DNA of 55,898 bases from Rhodospirillaceae bacterium (GCA_002709955.1 PAQY01000011.1:1-55898); one strand, 5' to 3'. Shown: positions 8,385-16,687, counted from the first letter of the stretch. The notes: generated from the sequence alone by a model not told the origin. Numbers and translations: made by a program.

Positions 8385-8411
8385 GAAAAAAGCCGCCCCA
8401 ATGGGACGGCT
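8385..8411 (-). terminator. Rho-independent terminator of the RES/Xre operon
   Basis: Read on the minus strand, AGCCGTCCC-ATT-GGGGCGGCT forms a GC-rich stem with one G-U pair, followed at once by six Ts (8390-8385). It lies 30 bases after the stop of the RES toxin gene (8441) and before the excisionase-like promoter region, separating the toxin-antitoxin transcript from the phage operon. Confidence 0.85.
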
Positions 8412-8440
8412 CATAGATGCTTTAAAAGGCTTTCAATGGA

Positions 8441-9133
8441 TCAGATATAGGACTCTTCAAGCTCAACTTCGGGCTCGGGTTTACCTGTCCATGTGAAACG
8501 ATACCGGGCGTGTTTACGAACATTGCCAACAAGCGCCGGGCGGAAACAGGCAAGGCAATCGCCACCGGAATGGCGCACACTTGGATATATCACGCCGGGG
8601 GAATCTTCGGCGAGAAGCCGGTCGGCCAATCCTTGAGATGCAACATAGCTGTCAGCGCTCAGGCAATCGGAGAAGTTATCATCTCCTCGGATGTCATGAT
8701 ATTCACCACCGAAGTCAGCTAGATAATCATCATAGGTGACGCTTTCATTCAGCCAGTCGATTTCGGCAAGTTCGAGCGACTTGTGCCAGGCGACCTCGGC
8801 TTGGGATGTTTCTAGTGCAAACCCCGCGTACCATGCACCCCGGTCTGGACCATTAAACCGGCTTCCCAGTGGATGGGCGTGTGTAAATGCTGCATTGATG
8901 ATCCGATAAGATGGAACACTAAATACCAGCTCATCAACACCGATGCCGGGAAGCAGATCATTTTCTGCGAGCAGCCGATCATTTGTGGCGTGATCCAGAT
9001 CGAAGATGCTTTGAAGATGATCGTCATCATCTGCAATGCGAACGAGGACACTGTCCCCGTTCTCACTGTATTTCGAAGGAATCATCCGATGTGTATCGAG
9101 TTGGCGGATCCTGTTTGTTTCGGGAAAGCTCAA
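8441..9133 (-). CDS. RES-domain toxin (NAD+-degrading type)
   Basis: This 230-aa protein starts RIRQLDTHRMIPSKY after a short lead. It then has RFNGPDRGAWYAG near 92-104 and ETSQAEVAWH near 108-117, the Arg, Tyr and Glu signature of the RES fold, and later YPSVRHSGGDCLACFRP near 188-204, which carries the Ser and Arg that name the family. Studied RES toxins (MbcT, ParT, Res) degrade or ADP-ribosylate with NAD+. The start is a TTG at 9133 in a TTGA overlap with the antitoxin stop. It is supported because the conserved RIRQxDTHR segment begins only 7 residues in, leaving no room for the next ATG. Toxin downstream of antitoxin is the usual order. Confidence 0.88.
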   Translation of the reverse strand: MSFPETNRIRQLDTHRMIPSKYSENGDSVLVRIADDDDHLQSIFDLDHATNDRLLAENDLLPGIGVDELVFSVPSYRIINAAFTHAHPLGSRFNGPDRGAWYAGFALETSQAEVAWHKSLELAEIDWLNESVTYDDYLADFGGEYHDIRGDDNFSDCLSADSYVASQGLADRLLAEDSPGVIYPSVRHSGGDCLACFRPALVGNVRKHARYRFTWTGKPEPEVELEESYI

Positions 9134-9567
9134 TGGCCACCCCGCCGCGCGTCAAGAAGCTTTCTGACTGTCGCAAAAGCCGGAAGCCCCCCATGAATTA
9201 AATAGTCGTTGGGGCTCATCCCTCTAAAGATCCTGTTCTTGTTCGGAAGCTGCATCCATTGATCCGCGAGATCTTCGCTGTAAATAATGTTCAGCGCCTT
9301 GAAGATGCCGACCAAATAGGAGATCCGGCGCAGCTTGTCCTCATCCAATGAGCGGTCTCCGTCCTTCTTCAGAGCATAGAAAGCGCCATTGGAAATTCCG
9401 CCAAGCAACTGACGAGCGGCTTCATCGCGGACCTTCCACTGGTCCATAATGTTAAAGAACGCCCGGACTGCCCCTGAGCTCAGCCGATCGCGTTCTGCTC
9501 GATCAGATAGATCGATCAAGGGAGCAACTTCGTGCCGAGTAGCTGGATAAGCGTGAGAAAGAGCCAT
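9130..9567 (-). CDS. Xre/MbcA/ParS-type antitoxin
   Basis: This is a 145-aa protein. The N-terminal two-thirds carry the Xre-like helical domain (AVRAFFNIMDQWKVRDEAARQLLGGISNGAFYALKKD, in parts). The C-terminal third has the MbcA_ParS toxin-binding signature: DEDKLRRISYLVGIFKALNIIY, then WMQLPNKNRIFRGMSPNDYLIHGG. The ATG at 9567 has GGAGG 5 bases upstream. The frame to 9675 is rejected because it runs through the operator. It neutralises the RES toxin and probably represses its own promoter through the TCCA/TGGA palindromes at 9596-9633. Confidence 0.88.
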   Translation of the reverse strand: MALSHAYPATRHEVAPLIDLSDRAERDRLSSGAVRAFFNIMDQWKVRDEAARQLLGGISNGAFYALKKDGDRSLDEDKLRRISYLVGIFKALNIIYSEDLADQWMQLPNKNRIFRGMSPNDYLIHGGLPAFATVRKLLDARRGGH

Positions 9568-9595
9568 GTGAACCTCCATTTCTGGATTCAATATA

Positions 9596-9633
9596 ACTCC
9601 ATTTATGGAGTAAATCAACCTCCAAATATGGAG
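9596..9633. promoter_or_regulatory. Paired palindromic operators of the RES/Xre operon
   Basis: Two palindromes with the same half-site lie just upstream of the antitoxin ATG: ACTCCATTTATGGAGT (9596-9611) and CTCCAAATATGGAG (9620-9633). They sit between the 315-aa gene's stop (9650) and the antitoxin start (9567), where the promoter of the pair must be. Autorepression by Xre-type antitoxins is known for this family. These being its binding sites is inference. Confidence 0.7.
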
Positions 9634-9649
9634 TTGGCGTTTTCGGGTC

Positions 9650-10597
9650 TCAAAGTGAGATCCAGCAACGTCCATTCTTCTCCTGGATAAAATCTCGCCA
9701 ATCTGACCGACCGGAAAAGGCTTTAGCGAGCGTATTCACCGAGGCACCACATTCGGCAGCTTCGAGAACAGCCGCTGTCAGGCATTCGGGCTCGCCGGAT
9801 TTCCAAGCTTGATAGAGATGCCGGATGATAGATCGCTGCTTTGTGCCGGTGAATGGATAAGGCTTGCCATGAACATTGACCGAAGCGCCATCCGCCGTGA
9901 CGACGATAGGTGCATCAGCCGTCAGAGCCCCCGACGAAACCCTGGCCGCCAAGAGATCGGGATCAACTGCCAAACCATCTGCGCAGATCACGTCCTGCAG
10001 GGAAATGATCTCATGCTCTCGATACGTCGGCTCCATCACGCGACCTGGAGTCAGATTGATGACAAGGCGCAAACCAGGGGATGGCCTTGACCGGCCAGCG
10101 TCAGCGAACATCGACCAAACTTCTGGGGCATGGAGACGTCTGGCAATCCAGACCGGGACCCGTTTACCCCTACCCGGCAACCGGACGTCACCCACTTCCC
10201 AGATAAGGCCGCGTACCAATTCTTCCGGGGCCTCGCGCGATGACACATCCAGTGGTGCCAACAGAACTTGGAATAAGTCAGGAAAACAGATTGCATACGC
10301 GGTCAGCTGATCGCCGGACACCGGCACCCATCCAGCCGAAGGGCTGAAATATCCGTAGCCTCTATGCTCCGGCGACCAAGACAGATTGACGGCCTCATCC
10401 TCATGATCGGACAGCGCGACCGCCGCAAGCTGATGGGCGTCTGGACGCAAAATACCCGAAGACTTAAGCGTGTCCGCCGAACGGCCATGAAACCCGTCCA
10501 AGGCCGCACTGGTGATCACCGCGTCTGGCGTCTGCAGGATCGACTGAACCAGTTGGACGTCAGACCGGGAAAACGGAACGACATCAGTCAACATCAT
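9650..10597 (-). CDS. Unknown protein with winged-helix-like C-terminus
   Basis: This is a 315-aa protein that I do not recognise. The first 230 residues are mixed alpha/beta without an obvious catalytic motif. The last 75 residues (from FTGTKQRSIIRHLYQAW through GASVNTLAKAFSGRSDWRDFI to GRCWISL) look like a winged helix-turn-helix ending in a beta strand. It starts within the last bases of the 390-aa gene (overlap 14 bases), so the two are translationally coupled and probably form one functional unit. With the DUF2188 gene they form an operon divergent from the XRE regulator. Confidence 0.6.
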   Translation of the reverse strand: MMLTDVVPFSRSDVQLVQSILQTPDAVITSAALDGFHGRSADTLKSSGILRPDAHQLAAVALSDHEDEAVNLSWSPEHRGYGYFSPSAGWVPVSGDQLTAYAICFPDLFQVLLAPLDVSSREAPEELVRGLIWEVGDVRLPGRGKRVPVWIARRLHAPEVWSMFADAGRSRPSPGLRLVINLTPGRVMEPTYREHEIISLQDVICADGLAVDPDLLAARVSSGALTADAPIVVTADGASVNVHGKPYPFTGTKQRSIIRHLYQAWKSGEPECLTAAVLEAAECGASVNTLAKAFSGRSDWRDFIQEKNGRCWISL

Positions 10598-11756
10598 TCA
10601 AGATGCCCCAACGACGTAGGTACCTCTCACCGATCAACTGTTCTTCTTCCGTCTGGTCCTTCAAATTACAGCCGTGCGGCATGGTGATCGTCAGCGGTAG
10701 TGTCCGCCCACGCTTAGACGAGCCCTTCGGATGAAACTTGATGGTCAACTTGGCTTGGGTCGCGACCCATCCACCAGCCAGCGGGTCGTTCGCGCCGAAC
10801 CGCTCTGCCGACATGCTCCAAATGGTCCGGTCCGCTTTGCGCAGGCATTCCAATGTGACGCGCTCGCCGTTATTGTCGAACGGCATCAGGCGCAACTGCT
10901 TCACCTCGACAGATTCAATGCCGTCATCTGGATCCGTCTGAAACGGGTGTGGGACCAACAGAACGGACAGGTCATAGTTCCGGAGCGGAACCTTCTCGCT
11001 CTGAAACTCAACGCCGAGCAGGTCGCGCGCCATGTACCGCGCCATTTCTTCACGGCTTTCGCGATCATTGGCCACCACCTCGATGACGCCGGTTTCCGGC
11101 TCGTATGTCATCGCCGCTTCAAACACGGGACGACGAGCACGGCGAACCAACTCGCCCACCTCATCGAACGCCAGAAAATCATCTGGGAGCCCCTCACGGT
11201 AAATAACGATCTGTACCAACTCGCAGTCTTCACCGTCGAATGTCGGGCGATGGCGACCAAAAATATCGATGTGAATGTTGTTGGAGGAAAAGCGTTCGCG
11301 TAAAGCCGACTTGAATGCCTCCAAGGCTTCTTCGTCACGCTTCAGGTCCAGATCGGCTGGGGCCATGAATCCATCCCAGCTGCGCCCCCGCCGACGTTCA
11401 TCGGTAAAACGCACTTCTTCAGCGAAACGAAACAATGTGGGCGCATTCAGGAACATCCAGAGCGACCGTGCATGACCGTTGACGAGGTCATCCAAAACGG
11501 TGCGATCTTCCGCGACACTATACAGTGCGGTCTGACCTGCATCGTCCGCGAGGGCACTGACACGTTCGGCGTCGTTAAGCACACGCGCTCGGGCGTCTTC
11601 AGACATTTCATCAACGGCACGTAGCGTGCCCCTAACCACCTCGGGTTCGGCAGCCTCCCAATTGATCGGATTCGGAAGCTCGATACCGGTGTGCTCGAAG
11701 TATGCCTGCAGCGACGACGCAGGCATGTTACGGATAAAAGTCGTCACTGAGGCCAT
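10584..11756 (-). CDS. Unknown protein of the XRE-divergent operon
   Basis: This is a 390-aa soluble protein without a recognised domain. Residues 1-130 are largely helical and acidic. Residues 130-220 contain a strand-rich segment (NNIHIDIFGRHRPTF, CELVQIVIYREGLP). Residues 220-270 (FEAAMTYEPETGVIEVVAND) and 330-375 (AKLTIKFHPKG, LPLTITMPHG) look like beta sandwiches. GGAG precedes the ATG at 11756. It lies between the DUF2188 gene (12 bases upstream) and the 315-aa gene, which overlaps its end. No nuclease, ATPase or protease motif is visible, so the role is open. A partner protein of the 315-aa putative DNA binder is a reasonable guess. Confidence 0.6.
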   Translation of the reverse strand: MASVTTFIRNMPASSLQAYFEHTGIELPNPINWEAAEPEVVRGTLRAVDEMSEDARARVLNDAERVSALADDAGQTALYSVAEDRTVLDDLVNGHARSLWMFLNAPTLFRFAEEVRFTDERRRGRSWDGFMAPADLDLKRDEEALEAFKSALRERFSSNNIHIDIFGRHRPTFDGEDCELVQIVIYREGLPDDFLAFDEVGELVRRARRPVFEAAMTYEPETGVIEVVANDRESREEMARYMARDLLGVEFQSEKVPLRNYDLSVLLVPHPFQTDPDDGIESVEVKQLRLMPFDNNGERVTLECLRKADRTIWSMSAERFGANDPLAGGWVATQAKLTIKFHPKGSSKRGRTLPLTITMPHGCNLKDQTEEEQLIGERYLRRWGILNDVD

Positions 11757-11767
11757 TTGTAATCTCC

Positions 11768-12004
11768 TTAGCCCTTGATGTTGCGCGGGTCGTTCCCGTG
11801 AGAATCGGACTGTGCGATGCGCCCGTCCCGATTATGAATTTTGAATTCTGTTCTGGCGTTGCGGCTGATCTCTCGACCACGATCTACTGCCTCACGCTTA
11901 GTCTCGAAATGTCCGCTGGCGCGATCAGAACCGCCGCGACGGACGTCCCAGCCACCGTTTGAGCTGGGAGTTACATGATGGGTACCGGGTGTACGTTTGG
12001 GCAT
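11768..12004 (-). CDS. DUF2188 domain protein
   Basis: This is a 78-aa protein. The core HVTPSSNGGWDVRRGGSDRASGHFETKREAVDRGREISRN matches the DUF2188 pattern: a short beta hairpin with the GGWDV motif, then a helix with 'F.tk.eAvdrgreia'. The tail TEFKIHNRDGRIAQSDSHGNDPR is typical of members described as small stress or phage-linked proteins. It is the first gene of the leftward trio and is transcribed from the divergent region bearing two GTTCG-N8-CGAAC palindromes. The biochemical role of DUF2188 is unknown. Confidence 0.75.
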   Translation of the reverse strand: MPKRTPGTHHVTPSSNGGWDVRRGGSDRASGHFETKREAVDRGREISRNARTEFKIHNRDGRIAQSDSHGNDPRNIKG

Positions 12005-12032
12005 TTGCCGAATCTCCTATTGGTACGTTTTC

Positions 12033-12100
12033 GTTCGGTATACATCGAACATTTTCGCAATTCTCTTGTCAAGTACCAATTTGTTCGGCATATATCGAAC
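12033..12100. promoter_or_regulatory. Two GTTCG-N8-CGAAC operators in the divergent XRE promoter region
   Basis: The 134 bases between the DUF2188 start (12004) and the XRE start (12139) hold two near-identical palindromes, GTTCGGTATACATCGAAC (12033-12050) and GTTCGGCATATATCGAAC (12083-12100), 50 bases apart. An additional inverted pair, TTGGTAC near 12020 and GTACCAA near 12073, brackets the first. The layout is that of a repressor controlling two divergent promoters. The adjacent XRE protein is the obvious candidate. Confidence 0.75.
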
Positions 12101-12138
12101 ATGGTCGAAAACATGAACGACCGATCCAGGGAGAAGAG

Positions 12139-12459
12139 ATGACAACCTCATTAGGCGAGAAAATCCGCCACCATCGGAAGGAAAAGGGATATTCCCTCGA
12201 TAAGCTGGCCGACATCACAGAATCCAGCAAAAGCTACATGTGGGAACTCGAAAACAGGGAAACCAGAAAACCATCTGCGGAAAAATTGACCCGAATCGCT
12301 CAGGCATTGTCAGTAACAACCGATTACCTGTTAGATGAATCTGCGACCCCCGACGAGAAGGTTCTCCAGGAAGCCTTCTTCAGAAAGTTCAGCAAGCTTG
12401 AGGATGAGGACAAAAAGAAGATCGAACAGATGATCGATATGTGGGGGAAGAAAGCTTGA
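12139..12459 (+). CDS. XRE-family transcriptional regulator (cI/ImmR-like)
   Basis: This 106-aa protein has a classic lambda-repressor-like helix-turn-helix: LGEKIRHHRKEKGYSLDKLADITESSKSYMWELENRE, in parts (residues 5-42), followed by KPSAEKLTRIAQALSVTTDYLL. The acidic C-terminal helix FRKFSKLEDEDKKKIEQMIDMW is the region usually contacted and cleaved by ImmA partners. The ATG at 12139 follows GGGAGAAGAG. The ImmA-type protease gene overlaps its end. It probably binds the two GTTCG palindromes upstream and represses the DUF2188 operon and itself. Confidence 0.85.
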   Translation: MTTSLGEKIRHHRKEKGYSLDKLADITESSKSYMWELENRETRKPSAEKLTRIAQALSVTTDYLLDESATPDEKVLQEAFFRKFSKLEDEDKKKIEQMIDMWGKKA

Positions 12460-13370
12460 ACCTGCCGAATACGCCTGAGAAATGGGCGATCCACCTTAGC
12501 AAGCTGATCAAGCTATTTCATGAAGCCCACGGATTGGACCGCTTTCCAATCAACGTGGCCGATATCGCTCGGGATTATTCTAAACAGGTTTTCCCGGATG
12601 CCCCCATCACCATGATTGAAGGAATGGATCTCTCTCGCAAATTCGAAGGCGCGATGCTCCCGCACCCGAGCGGTAATGGCGAATGGGGTATCATCTACAA
12701 TAAAAGCATCGAATCAAAAGGCCGCATCAACTTTACCCTCGCCCACGAGCTTGGACACTATCTACTTCATCGCGAGCACTCAGTTGAGGGACTCAGGTGC
12801 AGCAGCCGCGACATGCACAAATGGAATTCCGAGTACGGACAGATCGAGGCTCAAGCAAACACCTTCGCGTCATATTTGCTGATGCCCCTGGACGATTTCC
12901 GTGATCAAGTCGCGAGCAATGCAATTAATCTTGATCTCATGTCCCATCTGGCAGACCGCTATGACGTCTCCCTGACCGCGACCATTCTCAAATGGTTAGG
13001 AATGACTCACAAGCGGGCGATGATTGTCGTCGGCAAAGAAGGTTTCATTGATTGGGCTTGGAGTAGCGAGCCGCTAATAAAGTCAGGGATCTTTTATCGA
13101 GCACGTCAGGAAGTCACTCCCCTTCCTGTTTTATCCCTGGCGGCGAAGCAGGACATGCTAATTGATAATCGTACAGGGACCTTGCATCCGAAAGGCGTTT
13201 GGCTCGGCGAAGAAGACGTTCGGGAATTGACGATTTTTTCTGATCAAAACCGCTTGTCTATCTCCCTCCTCATTTATCCAGATGATGCCCCTGGGAAGTG
13301 GGATCAGGATTTTGACGAGCCGACCGAACGGGACACATACGAACAGTTTGTCATCGGAGGCCAAGTATGA
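12456..13370 (+). CDS. ImmA/IrrE-family zinc metallopeptidase
   Basis: This is a protein of about 304 aa with the gluzincin motif HELGHYLLH near residues 97-105 and the downstream acidic helix EAQANTFASYLLMP (about 132-146) that carries the third zinc ligand, the hallmark of ImmA/IrrE proteases. Known members cleave their partner XRE repressor when the element is induced. The long C-terminal half (150-304) is unrecognised and larger than in minimal ImmA proteins. A TTG at 12456 overlaps the XRE stop as TTGA and has GGGGAAG upstream; a GTG at 12441 is the alternative. The downstream gene overlaps by ATGA. Confidence 0.85.
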   Translation: MNLPNTPEKWAIHLSKLIKLFHEAHGLDRFPINVADIARDYSKQVFPDAPITMIEGMDLSRKFEGAMLPHPSGNGEWGIIYNKSIESKGRINFTLAHELGHYLLHREHSVEGLRCSSRDMHKWNSEYGQIEAQANTFASYLLMPLDDFRDQVASNAINLDLMSHLADRYDVSLTATILKWLGMTHKRAMIVVGKEGFIDWAWSSEPLIKSGIFYRARQEVTPLPVLSLAAKQDMLIDNRTGTLHPKGVWLGEEDVRELTIFSDQNRLSISLLIYPDDAPGKWDQDFDEPTERDTYEQFVIGGQV

Positions 13371-13867
13371 AGCCGGGCCTCTTAGCCGCAGCATCGGCTT
13401 TATCAGACCTAGATCTTCTTCAGCAACACGCCGATGCATTAAAAGAACTAAGGCGAAGAGGAACGATCCGCACATCCAACAATCCTGTCGGCGATTATGC
13501 AGAAACGTTATTTTGCCGTGCCTTCGGGTGGGACCAAGCCACGAATTCTGAAAAGGATGCCGACGCAATTGGCACCGATGGCACTAAGTACCAGATTAAG
13601 GCTCGTAGACTTACCCAGCACAATGCCTCTCGCCAACTTGGCGCTCTTCGGAGACTTCCCGACAAAAATTTCGACATACTTGCCGCCGTGCTGTTCAACG
13701 AAAACTTTTCTGTCATGCGGGCGGCTCTGATCCCTCATTCCTTGGCAGCTGAAAGGGCCTCATACGTAAAAGCGACCAATAGCTGGCGATTCCTTATGAC
13801 CGATGACATCTGGTCTTGTGAAGGCGTGGTCGATGTAACCGATAAAATAGAAGAAGCTGCAAAGTAA
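13367..13867 (+). CDS. DUF6998-like small restriction-endonuclease-fold protein
   Basis: This is a 166-aa protein. Residues 38-95 carry NPVGDYAETLFCRAFG, SEKDADAIGTDG and KYQIKARR, an E ... D ... QxK series that fits the PD-(D/E)XK fold with Gln in place of the usual second acidic residue. This matches, from memory, DUF6998-type proteins sometimes annotated as restriction-endonuclease-like. It is translationally coupled to the metallopeptidase gene (ATGA at 13367-13370). Nuclease activity is inferred from motifs. A DNA-binding remnant without catalysis is possible. Confidence 0.65.
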   Translation: MKPGLLAAASALSDLDLLQQHADALKELRRRGTIRTSNNPVGDYAETLFCRAFGWDQATNSEKDADAIGTDGTKYQIKARRLTQHNASRQLGALRRLPDKNFDILAAVLFNENFSVMRAALIPHSLAAERASYVKATNSWRFLMTDDIWSCEGVVDVTDKIEEAAK

Positions 13868-13890
13868 GTGTGATGATTGGATCAAAACAT

Positions 13891-13920
13891 CACCGCGAAG
13901 ACTCTGATGGTTTCGCGGTG
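13891..13920. terminator. Hairpin between the nuclease-like gene and the helicase gene
   Basis: CACCGCGAA (13891-13899) and TTCGCGGTG (13912-13920) form a 9-bp stem with a 12-base loop, 24 bases after the stop of the small nuclease-like gene. No U-tract follows directly; a run of six Ts lies 27 bases further on. It may terminate or stabilise the XRE-ImmA-nuclease transcript, leaving the helicase gene partly independent. Confidence 0.45.
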
Positions 13921-13969
13921 TTACGCAGGGACTAAGGGTGGACTAATTTTTTATTGAGGGGGATTTCTA

Positions 13970-16687
13970 ATGGAAAAAACAAATAAAGATGCGGTTCTTG
14001 CCGATATTTCTCGGGATTCCCTTGAATGCATCGAAAATGTCGCCAAAGAAGCGGAACAAGCTCGCAGCGAACACCGAGGCGGAGAAGCTAGTTCTTTTGC
14101 AAGTATCAACACCTTCACAAGCCAGCAGCAAGTTCGTAATCTCGGTAGCATCGCCGACACTAAGATGCAGCAGTTGAGCGCCCTTATTGAGCAGCCTGTT
14201 ATCGCGCGTGTCCATTTTACAGATGAGGACGGCAAAGAAGACACGATCTTCATTACCCGCAGCACACCCAGATCCGTTCCTGGATTTAAGATAGCAAGCT
14301 ACAGAGCTCCTCTTGGTCGTATTGCATCTTTGGCGGCGGGTGACGAAGGAACATTTCCTCATGCCGGCATTAACCAAGACCTTCTAATTGAAAGCACAGC
14401 TCGACTAAACCCAAAACGTGAATCTGGGCTTTGGGACTCGTTCAACACAGAAATCGACATTAGAGAGCTCGGTCGCTTCACCGTTGGCTCTCTTCGCGCA
14501 ATTCTTGAGCCGCAAGTAGAAATTGATGAGGGTGAACTTGAATCTCTATGGGAGGACGAGGGCGAAGAAAATATTGTCTCTGGATTGCGCCGAGCAATCC
14601 TTACCCATATGGGTCTTCGCGATCAACCTATTTTGGATCGACATCAAGACGAAGTTTTCCGTATGCCGATCAATAGCCAGTGCTTTCTTTCTGGCCCGCC
14701 GGGAACAGGCAAAACCACAACGTTAATTCGTAGGTTAGGTCAAAAGACAGACAGCCTCGCTCTGGAGGAATCCGATGGAGAAGCCAGGATGGTGCGCCAA
14801 GTTGAAGGTGATACAGGGCGATCGCACATATCGAGCTGGATCCTTTTCTCCCCTACTGAGCTTCTACGACAGTATGTAAAAGAGGCCTTTGCCAAGGAGG
14901 GCCTAGCTGCCTCAGACGAACACATTCGCACGTGGGAAGATTATCGCCGTGAATTGGCTCGAGATCATCTGGGCCTTCTTCGCACCGGTGCAGGCACCGG
15001 CCCATTCGTAGAAAGATCGAATGAAGATCATTTACATCCTAACACAATTGAGGATGCGGCATGGCATGATGACTTCCGCGCCCACCTTGATGAAACTAAT
15101 GCTCATGAGCTTGCCCTTGATTCAGAATGGCTTTTGAAATGCGATTCTGCTGAGTTGCAAGCCATGGGTGATAGCCTTCTCCAGATTCTCAATTCGGCAA
15201 AGCGGAATTTTTATGCCCATACGCTCAAAGGTGTATCCGAGCTAATTCCAGAAATCCGTGATGCTATCTCTGTACGGACCACGGCCATCGACCGGATACT
15301 CACCCGCACGCGAAATACCATTACCTATTCTGACCGAGATTTTCCCGACCTTCTTCGAGAACAGATTTCACGTCAATTAGCATCCGAATCTCCGGAAGTG
15401 GAAGATGAAGAAGATATCGACGCAGCACTGGACGATGACGAGGCACGGGCCTCTGAACCACAAGCTGGGCGGCCTGTAAATCGACAACAAGCCCTCTCTA
15501 GGTTTGAGCGCTCGCTTAAGGCCCTGGCCAAAGCGAAAGCACGAAAGCGTCAAGTATCGGAAAAATCACAGGATGGAATGCTGCTTGCTTGGCTGGGGCC
15601 AAAGAGAATTCCCTCGGATGAGGACTTAACTACGCTCGGCAAGCTAATCGAAGAGCAGGGACGTCTGCGTAAATTCGAAAGGCTGGAGCGGCTTTTCTTG
15701 AGAAGTATTTCACAAAAATACAAACGTTTCCGCATTGATAGAACCAAAGAAAACCGCTGGTATCAATCGGCACCGACAAAACCATCAGACATCCACTGGA
15801 AGGAGCTGGACCTTCTTGTACTATCGACGCTGCAAATAGCAAATGAGCTCCTTTCTACCTATCGGAAGCAGTCGGGAGAAGACTTGCCTTCAACCGGTCC
15901 TCTTTCTGTAATTCGTTATCTCCAGCGGGCTCAAATCCTTGTCGATGAAGCGACTGATTTCTCACGGGTTCAGCTCGCATCAATGTTTGAACTCGCTCAC
16001 CCGTTAATCAGGTCATTTTTCATGTGTGGGGACGTCAATCAGCGATTAACGTCTTGGGGTATTAAGTCCAATGAAGCGCTTGATTGGCTAAACACCCCTA
16101 TTCAACGAAAATCAATTACGGTTTCTTATCGTCAGAGCCGCCGCCTCGTTGAACTCGCAAAAGATGTCGCAAAGCTTGGAGGAGCACATGCTGAAGATAT
16201 CGTTTTACCGGATCGTCTTGATGCTGAAGGCGTGACTCCTGTTTGGCAACATGGTCTGGAAAATTACTCAGACACAGCAAAATGGCTAACTCACCGAATC
16301 CAGGAAATAGACCAGATCGTACAAAAAGGAACGACAATCGCCATACTGGTTAACACAGAAGCGCAAGTCGAACCGCTGGCCACTGAATTAAATGTTCATC
16401 TTGAGGAAATCAATTTGTCTGCAGTCGCCTGCAAGGACGGGATGGTAGTTGGGAATGATCGAGATGTACGAGTATTTAACCTCAGGCACATCAAGGGCCT
16501 AGAATTTGAAGCAGTATTTTTCATCGACCTAGATGAAACGATCGATAATCACCCGGATCTGTTTTCAAAATATCTTTACGTTGGGGCAACGCGCGCGGCG
16601 ACATATTTAGGTATTACATTCCATGGCGACACACCAGGCTTGATGGCTCCCCTTTCATCACACTTTGGAAGCCATTGGCAGCTATAA
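13970..16687 (+). CDS. UvrD/Rep-family helicase-like ATPase
   Basis: This 905-aa protein has superfamily 1 motifs: Walker A SGPPGTGKTTTLIRR near 241-252, DEATDF (Walker B) near 658, GDVNQRL near 688, SYRQSRR near 716, KGLEFEAVFFIDLDE near 847-860 and YVGATRA near 876-882. The first 240 residues are unrelated to core UvrD. About 400 residues are inserted between motifs I and II, including a strongly acidic stretch near 480-500. This is the plan of the 'ATP-binding domain' UvrD_C_2 proteins found in defence and mobile islands. Its codon use and AT-richness look different from the photolyase and cbb3 genes. It follows a nuclease-like gene and precedes the tRNA scar. A role in defence or element processing is inferred. 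Confidence 0.82.
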   Translation: MEKTNKDAVLADISRDSLECIENVAKEAEQARSEHRGGEASSFASINTFTSQQQVRNLGSIADTKMQQLSALIEQPVIARVHFTDEDGKEDTIFITRSTPRSVPGFKIASYRAPLGRIASLAAGDEGTFPHAGINQDLLIESTARLNPKRESGLWDSFNTEIDIRELGRFTVGSLRAILEPQVEIDEGELESLWEDEGEENIVSGLRRAILTHMGLRDQPILDRHQDEVFRMPINSQCFLSGPPGTGKTTTLIRRLGQKTDSLALEESDGEARMVRQVEGDTGRSHISSWILFSPTELLRQYVKEAFAKEGLAASDEHIRTWEDYRRELARDHLGLLRTGAGTGPFVERSNEDHLHPNTIEDAAWHDDFRAHLDETNAHELALDSEWLLKCDSAELQAMGDSLLQILNSAKRNFYAHTLKGVSELIPEIRDAISVRTTAIDRILTRTRNTITYSDRDFPDLLREQISRQLASESPEVEDEEDIDAALDDDEARASEPQAGRPVNRQQALSRFERSLKALAKAKARKRQVSEKSQDGMLLAWLGPKRIPSDEDLTTLGKLIEEQGRLRKFERLERLFLRSISQKYKRFRIDRTKENRWYQSAPTKPSDIHWKELDLLVLSTLQIANELLSTYRKQSGEDLPSTGPLSVIRYLQRAQILVDEATDFSRVQLASMFELAHPLIRSFFMCGDVNQRLTSWGIKSNEALDWLNTPIQRKSITVSYRQSRRLVELAKDVAKLGGAHAEDIVLPDRLDAEGVTPVWQHGLENYSDTAKWLTHRIQEIDQIVQKGTTIAILVNTEAQVEPLATELNVHLEEINLSAVACKDGMVVGNDRDVRVFNLRHIKGLEFEAVFFIDLDETIDNHPDLFSKYLYVGATRAATYLGITFHGDTPGLMAPLSSHFGSHWQL

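Noticed and set aside
12033-12050. LexA/SOS box
   Set aside because: The alphaproteobacterial LexA site is a direct repeat GTTC-N7-GTTC; the palindromes here are inverted and duplicated, as for a local XRE operator.
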